A DNA stretch of 64,000 nt from JADKBO01 sp965230345. Lineage in GTDB: Bacteria; Bacteroidota; Bacteroidia; Chitinophagales; Saprospiraceae. Numbering within the stretch: position 1 is the first letter of the stretch; each line of letters opens with the position of its first letter. Shown here in pieces: positions 38,027-47,359 of this stretch. The translations under genes were made by a program, and so were the position numbers. The stretch is from positions 2,666,001 through 2,730,000 of the forward strand of contig CBDDKR010000002.1 in assembly GCA_965230345.1 (NCBI GenBank). Reading direction: 5' to 3'. The notes under the pieces are model-generated. The model worked only from the letters and a program-made list of their open reading frames with translations. It did no database searches and was not told where the DNA came from.

Positions 38027-38060
38027 GAAGGAGCGATACATAACAGTCTCGCTCCTTTTT
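38027..38060. terminator. Terminator between saccharopine dehydrogenase-like gene and maf
   Basis: A perfect 9-bp stem AAGGAGCGA / TCGCTCCTT with a 12-nt loop, then TTT. It sits between convergent genes. Confidence 0.88.
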
Positions 38061-38073
38061 GTATTACTGTACC

Positions 38074-38649
38074 TTAAAAGTTAAGGATTTCTTTGTATAC
38101 TCGATGTATCGGAAGACCCATGACATTAGCATAACTTCCTTCTATTTTACAAACCTTACAAAACCCAATCCAGTCTTGAATTCCATACGCTCCAGCTTTG
38201 TCGAATGGCTTATATTGGTCAATATAAAAATCTATTTCTTCAGGAGTCATGATTTCTATGGTGACTTTTGTTATATCTGTAAATGAAACTCTTTTCTGCG
38301 AAGAAAGGAGGCTTACTCCTGTGTAGACTAAATGTGTGTTGCCTTGGATCTCGTTGATAATGTTAAATGCATCTTTTCTGTCCTTAGGTTTTCCGTAAAT
38401 TTTCTGATCTAATACTACAATGCTATCTGCGGTAAGGACTAATTGATCTGACGATAGATCATGTTCAAATTCCTTGGATTTTTGACATGCCAAAAATTCA
38501 GCGACTTCTTCAACCGGCATTTGAGGATCAAAAACTTCCTCAGTAGGGCGTATGTCAATCTGGAATTTAAATCCAGCTTCTTTCATTAAATAATGTCTTC
38601 GAGGGGATTGAGACCCTACGATGATCTTAAATTTATCGTATAATTTCAT
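38074..38649 (-). CDS. maf: Maf-family nucleoside triphosphate pyrophosphatase
   Basis: A 191-residue cytoplasmic protein with the Maf signature GSQSPRRHYLMKEAGF near the N terminus. It also has LVLTADSIVVLDQKIYGKPKD and DKAGAYGIQDW. Maf proteins hydrolyse non-canonical or modified NTPs (dTTP/UTP-type). It overlaps the upstream UbiA-type gene by 4 bp, so the two are cotranscribed. Confidence 0.93.
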   Translation of the reverse strand: MKLYDKFKIIVGSQSPRRHYLMKEAGFKFQIDIRPTEEVFDPQMPVEEVAEFLACQKSKEFEHDLSSDQLVLTADSIVVLDQKIYGKPKDRKDAFNIINEIQGNTHLVYTGVSLLSSQKRVSFTDITKVTIEIMTPEEIDFYIDQYKPFDKAGAYGIQDWIGFCKVCKIEGSYANVMGLPIHRVYKEILNF

Positions 38650-39554
38650 GAAATTAAGGTTTGAGATGATAAAAAAAGACTGATTATTCCAAAGAGCAAT
38701 ATTCTTTTGTAAAACACAGAAATAGCGTGGAAATCTGTTTTATTCTCCGCTTTAAATAGCTTAAATGCGGTGAGTCCAATTGGCGCAAGAATAAAGAGTA
38801 GATTAAAATAAAAAAGTCTACTATCTACGGGTAAAATTATTAGAATAGACCATAACAGTACACCGCTAAACGTCAACAATAAAGTGATGTATTGAATCCT
38901 CTTGGCGGTACTAATTCCGTATACAATTGGAATTGATTTAGACCCATGGGATCGATCTCCATCCAAATCTTCAATATCTTTTACAATTTCTCTTGCAAAA
39001 TTAATTGCTACAGCAAATAAACTAAACGCGAGAATAAACAGCTTTGTAGTATACAATACTCCAGAAGTCGAATGATAAATATCGGGTTCAGCTACCAGAA
39101 TTATGGATGTGACAAGACCAGTACATAAAGCCACAATAATATTTCCAATGAGGCCTTCAATCTTAAGTTTTTTACTGTAAAAGAAAAGCAAAGAAACAAT
39201 CAATGGGTATATTGTTAAAAGGTGCCAAGCTTTAATTTTATGTGCGATCAATGCTGATAGAATCAATCCAATCACAGAGACGGCTACATAGGTTCTTTTT
39301 AAAGTTGTGGTCTTAACATTTTTGGAAACTTCATTAACGCGATCTATTTCGATATCAAAATAATCGTTAATTAGATAGCCTCCAGCAGTAATGATAATTG
39401 TAACAACAATAAACAATAAAAACCAATATCCTTCAAGCCTAGGTTGGATTTGTTCCAAGTGAAAAGAAGGAAGTACCCAAATACGATATAAAATGTATTG
39501 GGTTAGCGCAACTAGAATTAAATTTAGAGGTCTAAAAGACCGAAATAAATTCAT
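38646..39554 (-). CDS. UbiA-family prenyltransferase
   Basis: A 302-residue inner-membrane protein with about eight hydrophobic segments and both Asp-rich motifs: NDYFDIEIDRVN (first) and DIEDLDGDRSHGSKSIP (second). These bind the prenyl diphosphate through magnesium. In Bacteroidota such genes are often annotated geranylgeranylglycerol-phosphate geranylgeranyltransferase-like. The acceptor cannot be named from sequence. It is part of a short operon with maf (4-bp overlap) and lies 18 bp after a lipoprotein gene. Confidence 0.88.
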   Translation of the reverse strand: MNLFRSFRPLNLILVALTQYILYRIWVLPSFHLEQIQPRLEGYWFLLFIVVTIIITAGGYLINDYFDIEIDRVNEVSKNVKTTTLKRTYVAVSVIGLILSALIAHKIKAWHLLTIYPLIVSLLFFYSKKLKIEGLIGNIIVALCTGLVTSIILVAEPDIYHSTSGVLYTTKLFILAFSLFAVAINFAREIVKDIEDLDGDRSHGSKSIPIVYGISTAKRIQYITLLLTFSGVLLWSILIILPVDSRLFYFNLLFILAPIGLTAFKLFKAENKTDFHAISVFYKRILLFGIISLFLSSQTLIS

Positions 39555-39572
39555 TTAAAGAGTATCAATAAA

Positions 39573-40145
39573 TTATTGAGGTCGTTGCATTACTTTTTGG
39601 AGTTTTCCCTGCTTTCCATTGTCTCTATATTCGGAAGAACCAGAAAATGCCATGATGTCACCAGCAAATTTTAATTTATATTGAATGGGCTTGATCGTAT
39701 TACTGTTGTTGACCATTAAGACCTCTCCTGAATCTGGAGAGTAATGATATTTCCCTGATCCTTTTACTTCATTCTTGTACCCATATTCGTAAGTTCGATC
39801 TGCTTTAAAATCGATCCAATGTCCAGCATATTCTCCTACTTCAGACATTTTACCATTCTCAAATAAGAACTCATATTCCCAAATACCGTGTTCAATAATT
39901 GCCCAAGACTCTTGAGTATCATTTTGAATCCTATGCTTCAGAATTGATTGAGCACTATTGTTCATTTGCTTAATTTCTTCTGGTCCAACTTCCTTGGATT
40001 CAATTAGGGTATAACCTTCATCTATCAAGGTTTCCGTTTCAATTGTTCTGGATTGAGGACTGTCTTTTTGTGTCGTTTTACCTTGACAAGCAAAAATACT
40101 TAGTAAAAAGCCCAATGATATAGAATAAATGATTGATTTTTGCAT
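39573..40145 (-). CDS. Lipoprotein of unknown function
   Basis: A 190-residue protein. The lipobox ends at Cys20 (LSIFAC-QGK). After a charged linker the C-terminal half is beta-rich (WIDFKADRTYEYGYKNEVKGSGKYHYSPDSGEVLMVN), resembling lipocalin-like or MORN-type output sheets, but no family is recognised. It lies 18 bp upstream of the UbiA-type gene on the same strand and is divergent from tilS across 42 bp. Confidence 0.72.
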   Translation of the reverse strand: MQKSIIYSISLGFLLSIFACQGKTTQKDSPQSRTIETETLIDEGYTLIESKEVGPEEIKQMNNSAQSILKHRIQNDTQESWAIIEHGIWEYEFLFENGKMSEVGEYAGHWIDFKADRTYEYGYKNEVKGSGKYHYSPDSGEVLMVNNSNTIKPIQYKLKFAGDIMAFSGSSEYRDNGKQGKLQKVMQRPQ

Positions 40146-40187
40146 AATTAGAATCTTTCATATTACAAAAGAAACAAATGTATAAAA

Positions 40188-41468
40188 ATGCTCTCTCTTT
40201 TTAAACAAGACTTATTAAAAAAGAACATAACTGTTGAGAAAGATAAATTACTTCTGGCCGTATCTGGGGGTATGGACTCTATGGTTATGCTGCATTTGTT
40301 TCTAAGGCTAAAGTACAATGTTGGTGTCGCTCATGTCGACCATTCCACGCGTGACGGGCAGAGTTCTGAAGATGCAGATTTTGTGAAAAATTATTGTGAT
40401 CAAAATGGAATTGAGTTTTATACCATAAAGTTAGATAAGGTGTCTTTTGAGCAGGGGAATTTCCATGATACTGCCAGAAAAAGAAGATACGATTTTTTCC
40501 ATTCTATTGCGGAGAATATTGGATACACTAAGATTTGCACAGCACACCATAAAGACGATGAAGTTGAAACTTTTTTTATCAATTTAAAAAGGGCTAGTGG
40601 GTTAAGAGGACTCAGTGGTATCCTAAGAAATTACGACAAAGTCTATCGTCCATTATTATCGATCAATCGAAAGATGATTGAAGATTATCAACACTTGAAT
40701 GAAGTCCAGTTTGTACATGATCAGTCGAATGATGAAGATGTTTATTTAAGAAATAAAATTCGCCACAATTTGATTCCAGTGTTGAGCTCAATTGATGTTC
40801 AGTATACAAGTTCGATTAGTAATTCTATTAATCATTTAAATGCATCTCAGACTGTATTGGATGAAATACTAAGACTTCATTATATGGCATCATTAGGAAG
40901 AGAAGGATTTCTGATTAAATTTGATGAACTTATACACCTAAAGAATGGAATTGAGGCATTGTATTCCTTGCTAAGCCCTTTGGGATTTAACTATATTCAA
41001 GCAGTAGATTTATGGAATTCAAGACAATCTGGAAAGCAGGTGACTTCTTCAGAATTTATTGCCATAAAAAGTAGAGGTAGTATTTTTGTTTTATCCATTC
41101 GAAATTCTTCAAATCATGTTAAGATAAAGAACGTTGGAAGTTACGAATTGCAAGATGGACGAAGATTACTTGTAGAATCTTCAAATAATAAGGATGCTAT
41201 TTTTTTTGATGAAAATCCATTCCCATTAATAATAAGGTCAAGAAAAGATGGAGATAAATTCAAACCTGAAGGTATGGAAGGCAAGACAAAGTCCTTAAAG
41301 AAATTCATTGTTGATGAAAAATTAAATCCTTTGCATAAACGTAATTTGCTGATAGTCGAGAAAGACAAAAAGATTGTTTCTGTTTTGGGATACCGCAATG
41401 GAATAAATACAGACCGCAATGATCACCGTAAGTATGGCTATCTTATAAAGGTGGACGTCGATACTTAG
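40188..41468 (+). CDS. tilS: tRNA(Ile)-lysidine synthetase
   Basis: A 426-residue enzyme that modifies C34 of tRNA-Ile(CAU) to lysidine. The PP-loop SGGMDS is at residues 26-31. AHVDHSTRDGQSSEDADFV and TAHHKDDEVETFFINLKRASGLRGLSG are characteristic. The C-terminal TilS domain follows (about 345-425; IRSRKDGDKFKPEGM, KSLKKFIVDEKL). Length is normal. It is an essential gene in most bacteria, and is monocistronic here. Confidence 0.95.
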   Translation: MLSLFKQDLLKKNITVEKDKLLLAVSGGMDSMVMLHLFLRLKYNVGVAHVDHSTRDGQSSEDADFVKNYCDQNGIEFYTIKLDKVSFEQGNFHDTARKRRYDFFHSIAENIGYTKICTAHHKDDEVETFFINLKRASGLRGLSGILRNYDKVYRPLLSINRKMIEDYQHLNEVQFVHDQSNDEDVYLRNKIRHNLIPVLSSIDVQYTSSISNSINHLNASQTVLDEILRLHYMASLGREGFLIKFDELIHLKNGIEALYSLLSPLGFNYIQAVDLWNSRQSGKQVTSSEFIAIKSRGSIFVLSIRNSSNHVKIKNVGSYELQDGRRLLVESSNNKDAIFFDENPFPLIIRSRKDGDKFKPEGMEGKTKSLKKFIVDEKLNPLHKRNLLIVEKDKKIVSVLGYRNGINTDRNDHRKYGYLIKVDVDT

Positions 41469-41566
41469 TAAAACTAGAATTGTTGTTGTATTCAGAGAGT
41501 CTATTAAAGAATCCACTGGGATTTCGTCTCCACCAAAATTCGGCCTAATCTAAATAGAATGTTGAT

Positions 41567-42586
41567 TTATGCCTCTTGCACCATGTTGGCTACAGCCTCA
41601 ATCCAAAGTGGATCGGTATTCAAACTAGGAACTAAGTCTAAATTCTGACCGCCCCATTTGTGAAAATCTTCCTGATATTCTACTCCGATTTCAATAGTGG
41701 TTTCCAAACAATCCGCAACAAATGCAGGTGAAAATACGAGTACATTTTTACTGCCGCTCTGTACTAGTGATTCCAATACCTCACTAGTATAGGGTTTTGT
41801 CCAGGGGTCTCGTCCTAATCTGGATTGGAAACATACCGTATAATCGGTTTCGACTATGTTTAGTTTCTTGGCAATTAAACCAGCAGTATGGTAGGACTGT
41901 GCAGAATAACAAAGTTTGTTTTTTTCATTCAAAGATTGACAGCAATCTTCTGACTTTAGACAATGGTTTTGAGAAACATCGCTTTTTACCAATTGTCTTT
42001 GTGGAAGTCCATGAAATGAAAACAAGAAGTGGTCGTATTGCTTGAGGTCAAAATTTTGCGCATTTCTAACAAAAATATCTATCATGGCTTCATTAGTGTG
42101 AAACGAATTCATCATCTTGATGGACGGAATAGTCCACATTTTTGAAAGGCATCTCATGACTTCTTCCATTACGGATCCAGAAGTTGCACTTGCGTATTGA
42201 GGAAACAATGGTATAATAATAAGTTCTTCGATTAAGTCTTGATGAATCAACTTAGTAAGCTTGGATTCGATGGATGGAGATTGATATCTCATGGCCAATT
42301 CAACAATGTATCGATCACCCAATTTTTGTTGGACTCCTTTTTCTAGTTCAAAACCATAATGTTTTATTGGACTGCCATCTTTTGTCCACAATTGTTGATA
42401 CAGTTTAGCAGAACTTCCAGATCGAAAAGGAGCAATAATGCCTCTTACCAAAGCATTTCGAGATATGGCATTGATATCTATTACTCTTCTATCCAATAGG
42501 AACTGCTTTAAATATCGATAAACAGCACTCCTCGTAGGTTCGTCAGGGGTTCCTAAGTTGACAAGTAAAACACCAATTTTTGACAT
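41567..42586 (-). CDS. hemH: Ferrochelatase
   Basis: A 339-residue enzyme inserting Fe(II) into protoporphyrin IX. It has the N-terminal GVLLVNLGTPDEPT and the conserved FSFHGLPQRQL with the catalytic His. The FQSRLGRDPWTKPYTSEVL and CLETTIEIGVEYQEDF motifs follow, the latter with a conserved Glu. It is monocistronic, with no other hem genes nearby. The region to convergent tilS (98 bp) has no clear terminator. Confidence 0.95.
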   Translation of the reverse strand: MSKIGVLLVNLGTPDEPTRSAVYRYLKQFLLDRRVIDINAISRNALVRGIIAPFRSGSSAKLYQQLWTKDGSPIKHYGFELEKGVQQKLGDRYIVELAMRYQSPSIESKLTKLIHQDLIEELIIIPLFPQYASATSGSVMEEVMRCLSKMWTIPSIKMMNSFHTNEAMIDIFVRNAQNFDLKQYDHFLFSFHGLPQRQLVKSDVSQNHCLKSEDCCQSLNEKNKLCYSAQSYHTAGLIAKKLNIVETDYTVCFQSRLGRDPWTKPYTSEVLESLVQSGSKNVLVFSPAFVADCLETTIEIGVEYQEDFHKWGGQNLDLVPSLNTDPLWIEAVANMVQEA

Positions 42587-42729
42587 ACACAGACAATTGT
42601 TAATTTACAGTTTCAATATGAAGTAGAAACAGATATAGTAAGGTATTGTTTTCTATTATTTAATCTCAAAGTTCATATTATTATCATGCATTACCATATC
42701 TTCGACCTAATATTTTTTAAAATTCTTTT

Positions 42730-43503
42730 ATGAGTAAGAAACGTCCCATAATACTAGTTACGAATGATGACGGTATTGTAGCTCCTGGAATAAAGGCATT
42801 GATAGAAGTGGCTCAAGAGTTCGGAAGGGTAGTTGTAATAGCTCCAGACAAACCACAATCTGGTCAGGGGCATGCCATCACCTTAAACAACCCTTTAAGA
42901 TTGAGAAAAGTCGATTTGTTTGGTGATATTGAAGCCTACGAATGTTCGGGGACGCCAGTTGATTGTGTTAAACTGGGGAAACATGTACTTCTTAAAGAAG
43001 AAGAAGTTGCTTTGTGTGTAAGTGGAGTCAATCATGGTTCAAATGCCAGTATTAATATAATTTATTCTGGAACGATGTCTGCTGCTATGGAGGCAAGCTT
43101 AGAAGGAATTGATTCGATTGGATTCTCATTATTGGATTTTTCTTTTGATGCAGATTTTGAGCCTGCAAAACACTTTGCTAGAATCATTATAAGAAAGGTT
43201 CTTGAAAATGGTATGATGGGGTGTAAATTGCTCAATGTAAATATACCCGCCGTGTCAAAAGAGGAAATTAAAGGTGTAAAGGTTTGCAAGCAAGCTGAAG
43301 GAATATGGGTGGAAGAGTTTAAAGAAGCTCAAGATCCTAGAGGAGAATCATATTTTTGGTTGACGGGAGAGTTCCGTCATGATGATGACAGCCAAGAATC
43401 AGATATACTATGGCTCAAGGAAAATTACGTAACAATAGTCCCATCACACCATGATTTAACACATTATGGTGCAATGAAGGATATGGACTGGTTAAACGAA
43501 TAG
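42730..43503 (+). CDS. surE: 5'/3'-nucleotidase SurE
   Basis: A 257-residue metal-dependent nucleotidase with N-terminal ILVTNDDGIVAPGI (metal-binding Asp-Asp), VVIAPDKPQSGQGHAIT, ECSGTPVDCVKLG and SGVNHGSNASINIIYSGTMSAAMEA. It heads a three-gene unit with a small membrane protein (4 bp downstream) and lpxB. A TATCTTCG near-consensus -7 box lies near 42698-42705. Confidence 0.95.
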   Translation: MSKKRPIILVTNDDGIVAPGIKALIEVAQEFGRVVVIAPDKPQSGQGHAITLNNPLRLRKVDLFGDIEAYECSGTPVDCVKLGKHVLLKEEEVALCVSGVNHGSNASINIIYSGTMSAAMEASLEGIDSIGFSLLDFSFDADFEPAKHFARIIIRKVLENGMMGCKLLNVNIPAVSKEEIKGVKVCKQAEGIWVEEFKEAQDPRGESYFWLTGEFRHDDDSQESDILWLKENYVTIVPSHHDLTHYGAMKDMDWLNE

Positions 43504-43507
43504 TAGA

Positions 43508-43810
43508 ATGGAGAAAGATTCAATTTTTACAGGAATAATTTTGGGTATACTTGTACCGGTTGTCGGGTATGTTATAATTGAACAGATTTTTGCTGTTCTA
43601 ATGTCCATGGGATTAATGGAGCAAGTGAGTGGAGAAGCAGTTGGTCGAAGACTAAGAACATTGAGTTTATTAGCCATATGTGTTAATCTAATACCATTCA
43701 ATATTGCTAAAAGGAATCGTTGGGACCAAACCCTTCGTGGTGTTGTATTTCCTACGATCGTATATGTTGGTGCGTGGGTACTGAAGTTTAAAGACGTACT
43801 TTTTGGTTGA
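43508..43810 (+). CDS. Small integral membrane protein between surE and lpxB
   Basis: A 100-residue protein with three probable transmembrane helices (FTGIILGILVPVVGYVII, LSLLAICVNLIPFNI, VVFPTIVYVGAWVL) joined by short basic loops (RRLRTLS, KRNRWDQTLRG). I do not recognise a named family. It is 4 bp after surE and overlaps lpxB by 8 bp, a tight arrangement suggesting translational coupling and possibly a role tied to the membrane-bound lipid A step. The function is inference only. Confidence 0.82.
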   Translation: MEKDSIFTGIILGILVPVVGYVIIEQIFAVLMSMGLMEQVSGEAVGRRLRTLSLLAICVNLIPFNIAKRNRWDQTLRGVVFPTIVYVGAWVLKFKDVLFG

Positions 43811-44906
43811 TCGAAAACCAATAAAACTTTTCATTGTAGCAGGTGAGAAATCTGGTGATAATCACGGTGCTCGACTGATTCAATCTTTAAAAAAGTTGAA
43901 TAAAGATTGTCAAGTGGCTGCTGTTGGTGGTGACCATATTGCCGAGGTGTCGGATTCTTTTGTCATGGACTACAAAGAGATCAATGTGATGGGGGTGACT
44001 GAAGTCATATCAAAATTACCCTCGTTATACAAAAAAATGCAATTAATCAAGAGTTCTATAGTTCATTATGAGCCTGATGTATTGGTGTTGGTTGATTTCG
44101 GAGGAATGAATCTTCGTTTGGCTAAATGGGCTAAATCAAGAGGGATCAAAGTGGCTTATTATATCTTACCTAAAGCTTGGGCCTGGAATTCAAGTAGAAT
44201 CCAAAAGATCAAAAAATATGTTGATTTGCCATTGTCTATTCTCCCATTTGAAGTGGATTATTTCTCCAGAAAGGGATTGAAAGTTCACTATGTTGGAAAT
44301 CCATCAGCCGAAAGTATTCAGCAGTATCTTCAAAAGAATGAATCGTCCTTTGTTCAAGGTAAAGTGGCGATTGTGCCAGGAAGCCGAAGGCAGGAGGTAA
44401 AGAAAATTCTTCCAATCCTATTAGCTTCAATAAGGGCTTGTGAAGTCTCCAATTATGTAATTACTAAAGCCCCCAATTTACCTATCGAATTATATACCGA
44501 TTTAGGTGCTTCAAAAGAACGGATTACTAGTGATTTTTATCTTCAATTACAGACATCTCAAGTGGCATTGGTGACTTCAGGAACTGCAACGTTAGAAACT
44601 GCTTTACTTGGTGTACCTCAGGCAGTCGTTTACAAAACATCTCCTTTAACATATTGGTTGGCAAAACGCTTGATTCAAGTTCCTTTTATATCTCTGGTAA
44701 ACTTAATTGCAGGAAAAAAGGTGGTTGAAGAATTGATTCAAAGCAATTGTACAACGAAGAGTATTTCTAAGAATCTTTCGACTCTATTAAAGTTGAATGA
44801 AAAACAGCGAAAGGCTTTTTACTCGTCCATGCATGACCAATTACAACCCAATGAAAATGCTCCAAGTGCAGCAAATTTGATCCTTGATCTAACTAAGCAA
44901 CATTAA
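43803..44906 (+). CDS. lpxB: Lipid-A-disaccharide synthase
   Basis: A 367-residue peripheral-membrane glycosyltransferase (GT19) that condenses UDP-diacylglucosamine and lipid X. Motifs include IVAGEKSGDNHGARL near the N terminus, VLVDFGGMNLRLAKWAKSRG, VAYYILPKAWAWNSSRI, the VGNPSAE turn and VTSGTATLETALLGVPQAVVYKTSPLTY. Start is a TTG at 43803, overlapping the previous gene by 8 bp. No ATG gives the conserved N terminus. Its 3' end overlaps the convergent sigma-factor gene by 14 bp. Confidence 0.95.
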   Translation: MVDRKPIKLFIVAGEKSGDNHGARLIQSLKKLNKDCQVAAVGGDHIAEVSDSFVMDYKEINVMGVTEVISKLPSLYKKMQLIKSSIVHYEPDVLVLVDFGGMNLRLAKWAKSRGIKVAYYILPKAWAWNSSRIQKIKKYVDLPLSILPFEVDYFSRKGLKVHYVGNPSAESIQQYLQKNESSFVQGKVAIVPGSRRQEVKKILPILLASIRACEVSNYVITKAPNLPIELYTDLGASKERITSDFYLQLQTSQVALVTSGTATLETALLGVPQAVVYKTSPLTYWLAKRLIQVPFISLVNLIAGKKVVEELIQSNCTTKSISKNLSTLLKLNEKQRKAFYSSMHDQLQPNENAPSAANLILDLTKQH

Positions 44907-45393
44907 GCTGTCTAAAAATATGAAGAGCTTTTGACATCCTTTTTTCAATCGCTTTTACAGACAGATCTAATGATTTTGCAATTTCTACATACGTCATGTC
45001 ATTCAGTTTATTCATAACAAATACTTCTCTGGATTTGATTGGCATACTTTGTATGTTTTCTTGAACTTTAATTTCTTGTTCTTTCATACGAAGTAGATAT
45101 TCTGGTGTGTTGTTTTCACTGACGAAATTGATGCTTGATAGGTATGTTCTTCTTACTTTGGTTTTCCTTGTTTTATCAATAAAAAGGTTATTTGCAATGG
45201 TAAATAAGAATGAAGACTCTCTGCCTTTTTCAACTTTATGTCTATTCTTCCAAAATTTAAAGAATGCTTCCTGAGCTAAATCCTCAGATTCTGTCATACA
45301 ACCACACTTCTTAACTAAGTAATGGGTTAGTTTTTGAAAATTTTGAGAATAAATGTTATTAAATACGTGTTCTGTGCAGTAAATGTCTTGCAT
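44893..45393 (-). CDS. ECF-type RNA polymerase sigma factor
   Basis: A 166-residue protein. Sigma region 2 covers about 10-75 (ESEDLAQEAFFKFWKNR, then FLFTIANNLFIDKTRK). Region 4 covers about 110-160 (SREVFVMNKLNDMTYVEIAKSLDLSVKAIEKRMSKAL). It resembles Bacteroidota ECF sigma factors that control surface or TonB uptake genes through a FecR-type anti-sigma factor. No anti-sigma gene is adjacent, and its 3' end is buried in the end of lpxB. Its regulon is unknown. Confidence 0.92.
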   Translation of the reverse strand: MQDIYCTEHVFNNIYSQNFQKLTHYLVKKCGCMTESEDLAQEAFFKFWKNRHKVEKGRESSFLFTIANNLFIDKTRKTKVRRTYLSSINFVSENNTPEYLLRMKEQEIKVQENIQSMPIKSREVFVMNKLNDMTYVEIAKSLDLSVKAIEKRMSKALHIFRQLNVA

Positions 45394-45919
45394 GATAGTT
45401 GAAATGTTTAACGTTTAATTAAATCATAATCCAAAAAATGAATTGATAAATACTATCTTCAAGATTGCCTTGCATTCTATTGGAGAAACAAATGTTTAAT
45501 CCAGTTGACAATCCAAAATTATGTCAAGAATTTTAAAGAATAAAGAGGTCGCTGAAAATTCAATGTATCTACCCATTTTATAGTATGACAATAATCAGGG
45601 TTTTCTCTAGTCTTAATTAATCCTTCTGCATTCTAATATTGTCTAGAGAATCCAAACGTTGCAACTTGTGATGATTTTTTTATTTTTCTATCGGATTATT
45701 TATTTCAATAGGATTTCTGTAGATTTATTCATTGAAGTGATTTAAAAACTGTGTTCAATAGAGGAATTAACTGCTTGGAAGTAAGATTAATTCGAAATTC
45801 TTTTGAATAGCCAAAGCTATGGAGATTAATTTTAGAGCAGAGCTTGGGTTTCAATGTGTTGATTCTAGCATTAGGATTTAGTTTTTAAATCGCATCATTA
45901 TATATCAAATCAAAAATAC
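45394..45919. other. Divergent intergenic region, 526 bp, holding repeat copy C
   Basis: No ORF is supported. It carries the promoter region of the sigma-factor gene on the left and repeat copy C at 45731-45880, ending 39 bp before the GH18 start. Confidence 0.6.
45731..45880 (+). repeat. Intergenic repeat element, copy C (full length)
   Basis: About 150 bp. The first 100 bp are almost identical to copy A, including the shared ATTGAAGTGA start, and the whole is colinear with copy B. It contains a TAGC-CAAA-GCTA hairpin and the distal AGCAGAGCTTGGGTTTCAAT block. It lies directly upstream of the GH18 gene. Confidence 0.85.
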
Positions 45920-47116
45920 ATGAAGCGAAACATTGTTTTATTATTCGTCTTATGGGGATTGTTGGGGCCATTGAATGCTCAAGAATTCAAGAACATCGGT
46001 TATGTCCCTTATTATAGATTGTCTTATCTAGATCAGATGAATTTTAATCAAGTGACTCATGTAAATATTGCCTTTGCTAATCCAACCGATGAAGGTGTTG
46101 TAACTGTGGGAAACAAAGATATTACACCAATCATTGATAAGGCCTATGAATACGATGTAGAAGTATATTTGTCTTTGGCAGGAGGAGCACTTTCAGCTGA
46201 AGCAGAAAATGCTTGGGACAAATGGTTGGAGGAAGATATGAGATCGGAATGGATCCATACTTTAATGATCTATGCTCTTGAATATGGTCTTCATGGTATA
46301 GATGTAGATCTTGAATGGAGTCACGTTGATGATCGGTATAGTGATTTTATTCTTGAATTACGAGACTCTGTTGATGTTTATGATCTTGGACTTACGGCTG
46401 CTCTTCCTGGAACCTATCGATATCCTGAGATTACTGACGAAGCAATGCTATCATTTGATTGGATAAATATGATGGTTTACGATTTGAGAGGATCTTGGGA
46501 CCCATCAAATGTTGGTCCTCATTCACCATACTCTTTTGCCGTCTCTTCGATTAATTATTGGTCTAACAAAGGCATGCCAAAAGAGAGGTTGACCCTAGGA
46601 TTACCATTCTATGGTTATGATTTTATCGATGCGAATACGGTTAAGGCTAGAACCTATAGATACATTGTCGATCAAAATGAACAAAATGCCTTTAAGGATC
46701 AATATCAAAAGATATATTATAATGGTATTCCTACCATAAAGAAGAAAACGGAACTAGCAATGGAGGAATTAGGAGGTGTCATGGTATGGGAATTGGGGCA
46801 TGATCATTATAGCGAGTATTCCTTATTGAATGCTATTAACGAAACGATTCATGGAATTAGTTCTGTTGAAAATATTGAAAGTGATTTTAATCCCTTAATT
46901 TTTCCAAATCCTTTTACCAATATGCTTTCGATTGAAATGAATAAGAAGATCGAAAGAGTTAATTTGTTTGATACCAATGGTGGGTTGGTGAATACTTGGA
47001 ATGATATTAATACGGAGACGATCTCTTTGGGTGTGCAAACCATTCCAAGAGGAGTATATTATGTTGAAGTATGGACTAATAAAAGTTCAAAGCGAGAAAA
47101 AGTTATCAAAATTTAA
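45920..47116 (+). CDS. Secreted GH18 family glycoside hydrolase with T9SS sorting domain
   Basis: A 398-residue protein. Signal peptide 1-20 (PLNAQ). The GH18 barrel (about 22-310) has SLAGG-type strand 3 and the catalytic DxxDxDxE-type motif as GIDVDLEW (proton donor Glu132), with MMVYDLRG and a closing VMVWELGHD strand. A Por/T9SS type A sorting domain follows at about 320-398 (FPNPFTNMLSIEM...IPRGVYYVEVW...KREKVIKI). GH18 members cleave chitin or other N-acetylglucosamine polymers, or bind glycans. The strand-4 motif looks catalytically complete. No chitin-uptake genes are adjacent. Confidence 0.9.
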   Translation: MKRNIVLLFVLWGLLGPLNAQEFKNIGYVPYYRLSYLDQMNFNQVTHVNIAFANPTDEGVVTVGNKDITPIIDKAYEYDVEVYLSLAGGALSAEAENAWDKWLEEDMRSEWIHTLMIYALEYGLHGIDVDLEWSHVDDRYSDFILELRDSVDVYDLGLTAALPGTYRYPEITDEAMLSFDWINMMVYDLRGSWDPSNVGPHSPYSFAVSSINYWSNKGMPKERLTLGLPFYGYDFIDANTVKARTYRYIVDQNEQNAFKDQYQKIYYNGIPTIKKKTELAMEELGGVMVWELGHDHYSEYSLLNAINETIHGISSVENIESDFNPLIFPNPFTNMLSIEMNKKIERVNLFDTNGGLVNTWNDINTETISLGVQTIPRGVYYVEVWTNKSSKREKVIKI

Positions 47117-47351
47117 TTTTCACTCAATCAATTGCGAGCATTGGAATTATATGAGCGCTGGAAGTAGAATAAAGTGAGTATTTTCGTGAAATTAAAATAG
47201 TCACCAATATAGTGATTGAAGGAAGCCATTGGTCTTATATTGAGGAAATTTCGGCATGGAATAAATTTCTAATACCGAATACAGGTCAAAAGCTGCTATG
47301 AATTTCTAATATTTATTTTGAGAACCGCAAGGTTGGCATGGAGTGATTTAT

Positions 47352-47359
47352 TATTTTTG
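47352..47359 (+). promoter_or_regulatory. Bacteroidota -7 box TATTTTTG upstream of asnS
   Basis: An exact TAnnTTTG match, 19 bp before the asnS ATG. TTG at 47333-47335 may be the -33 element, with a short 16-bp spacer. Confidence 0.5.
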
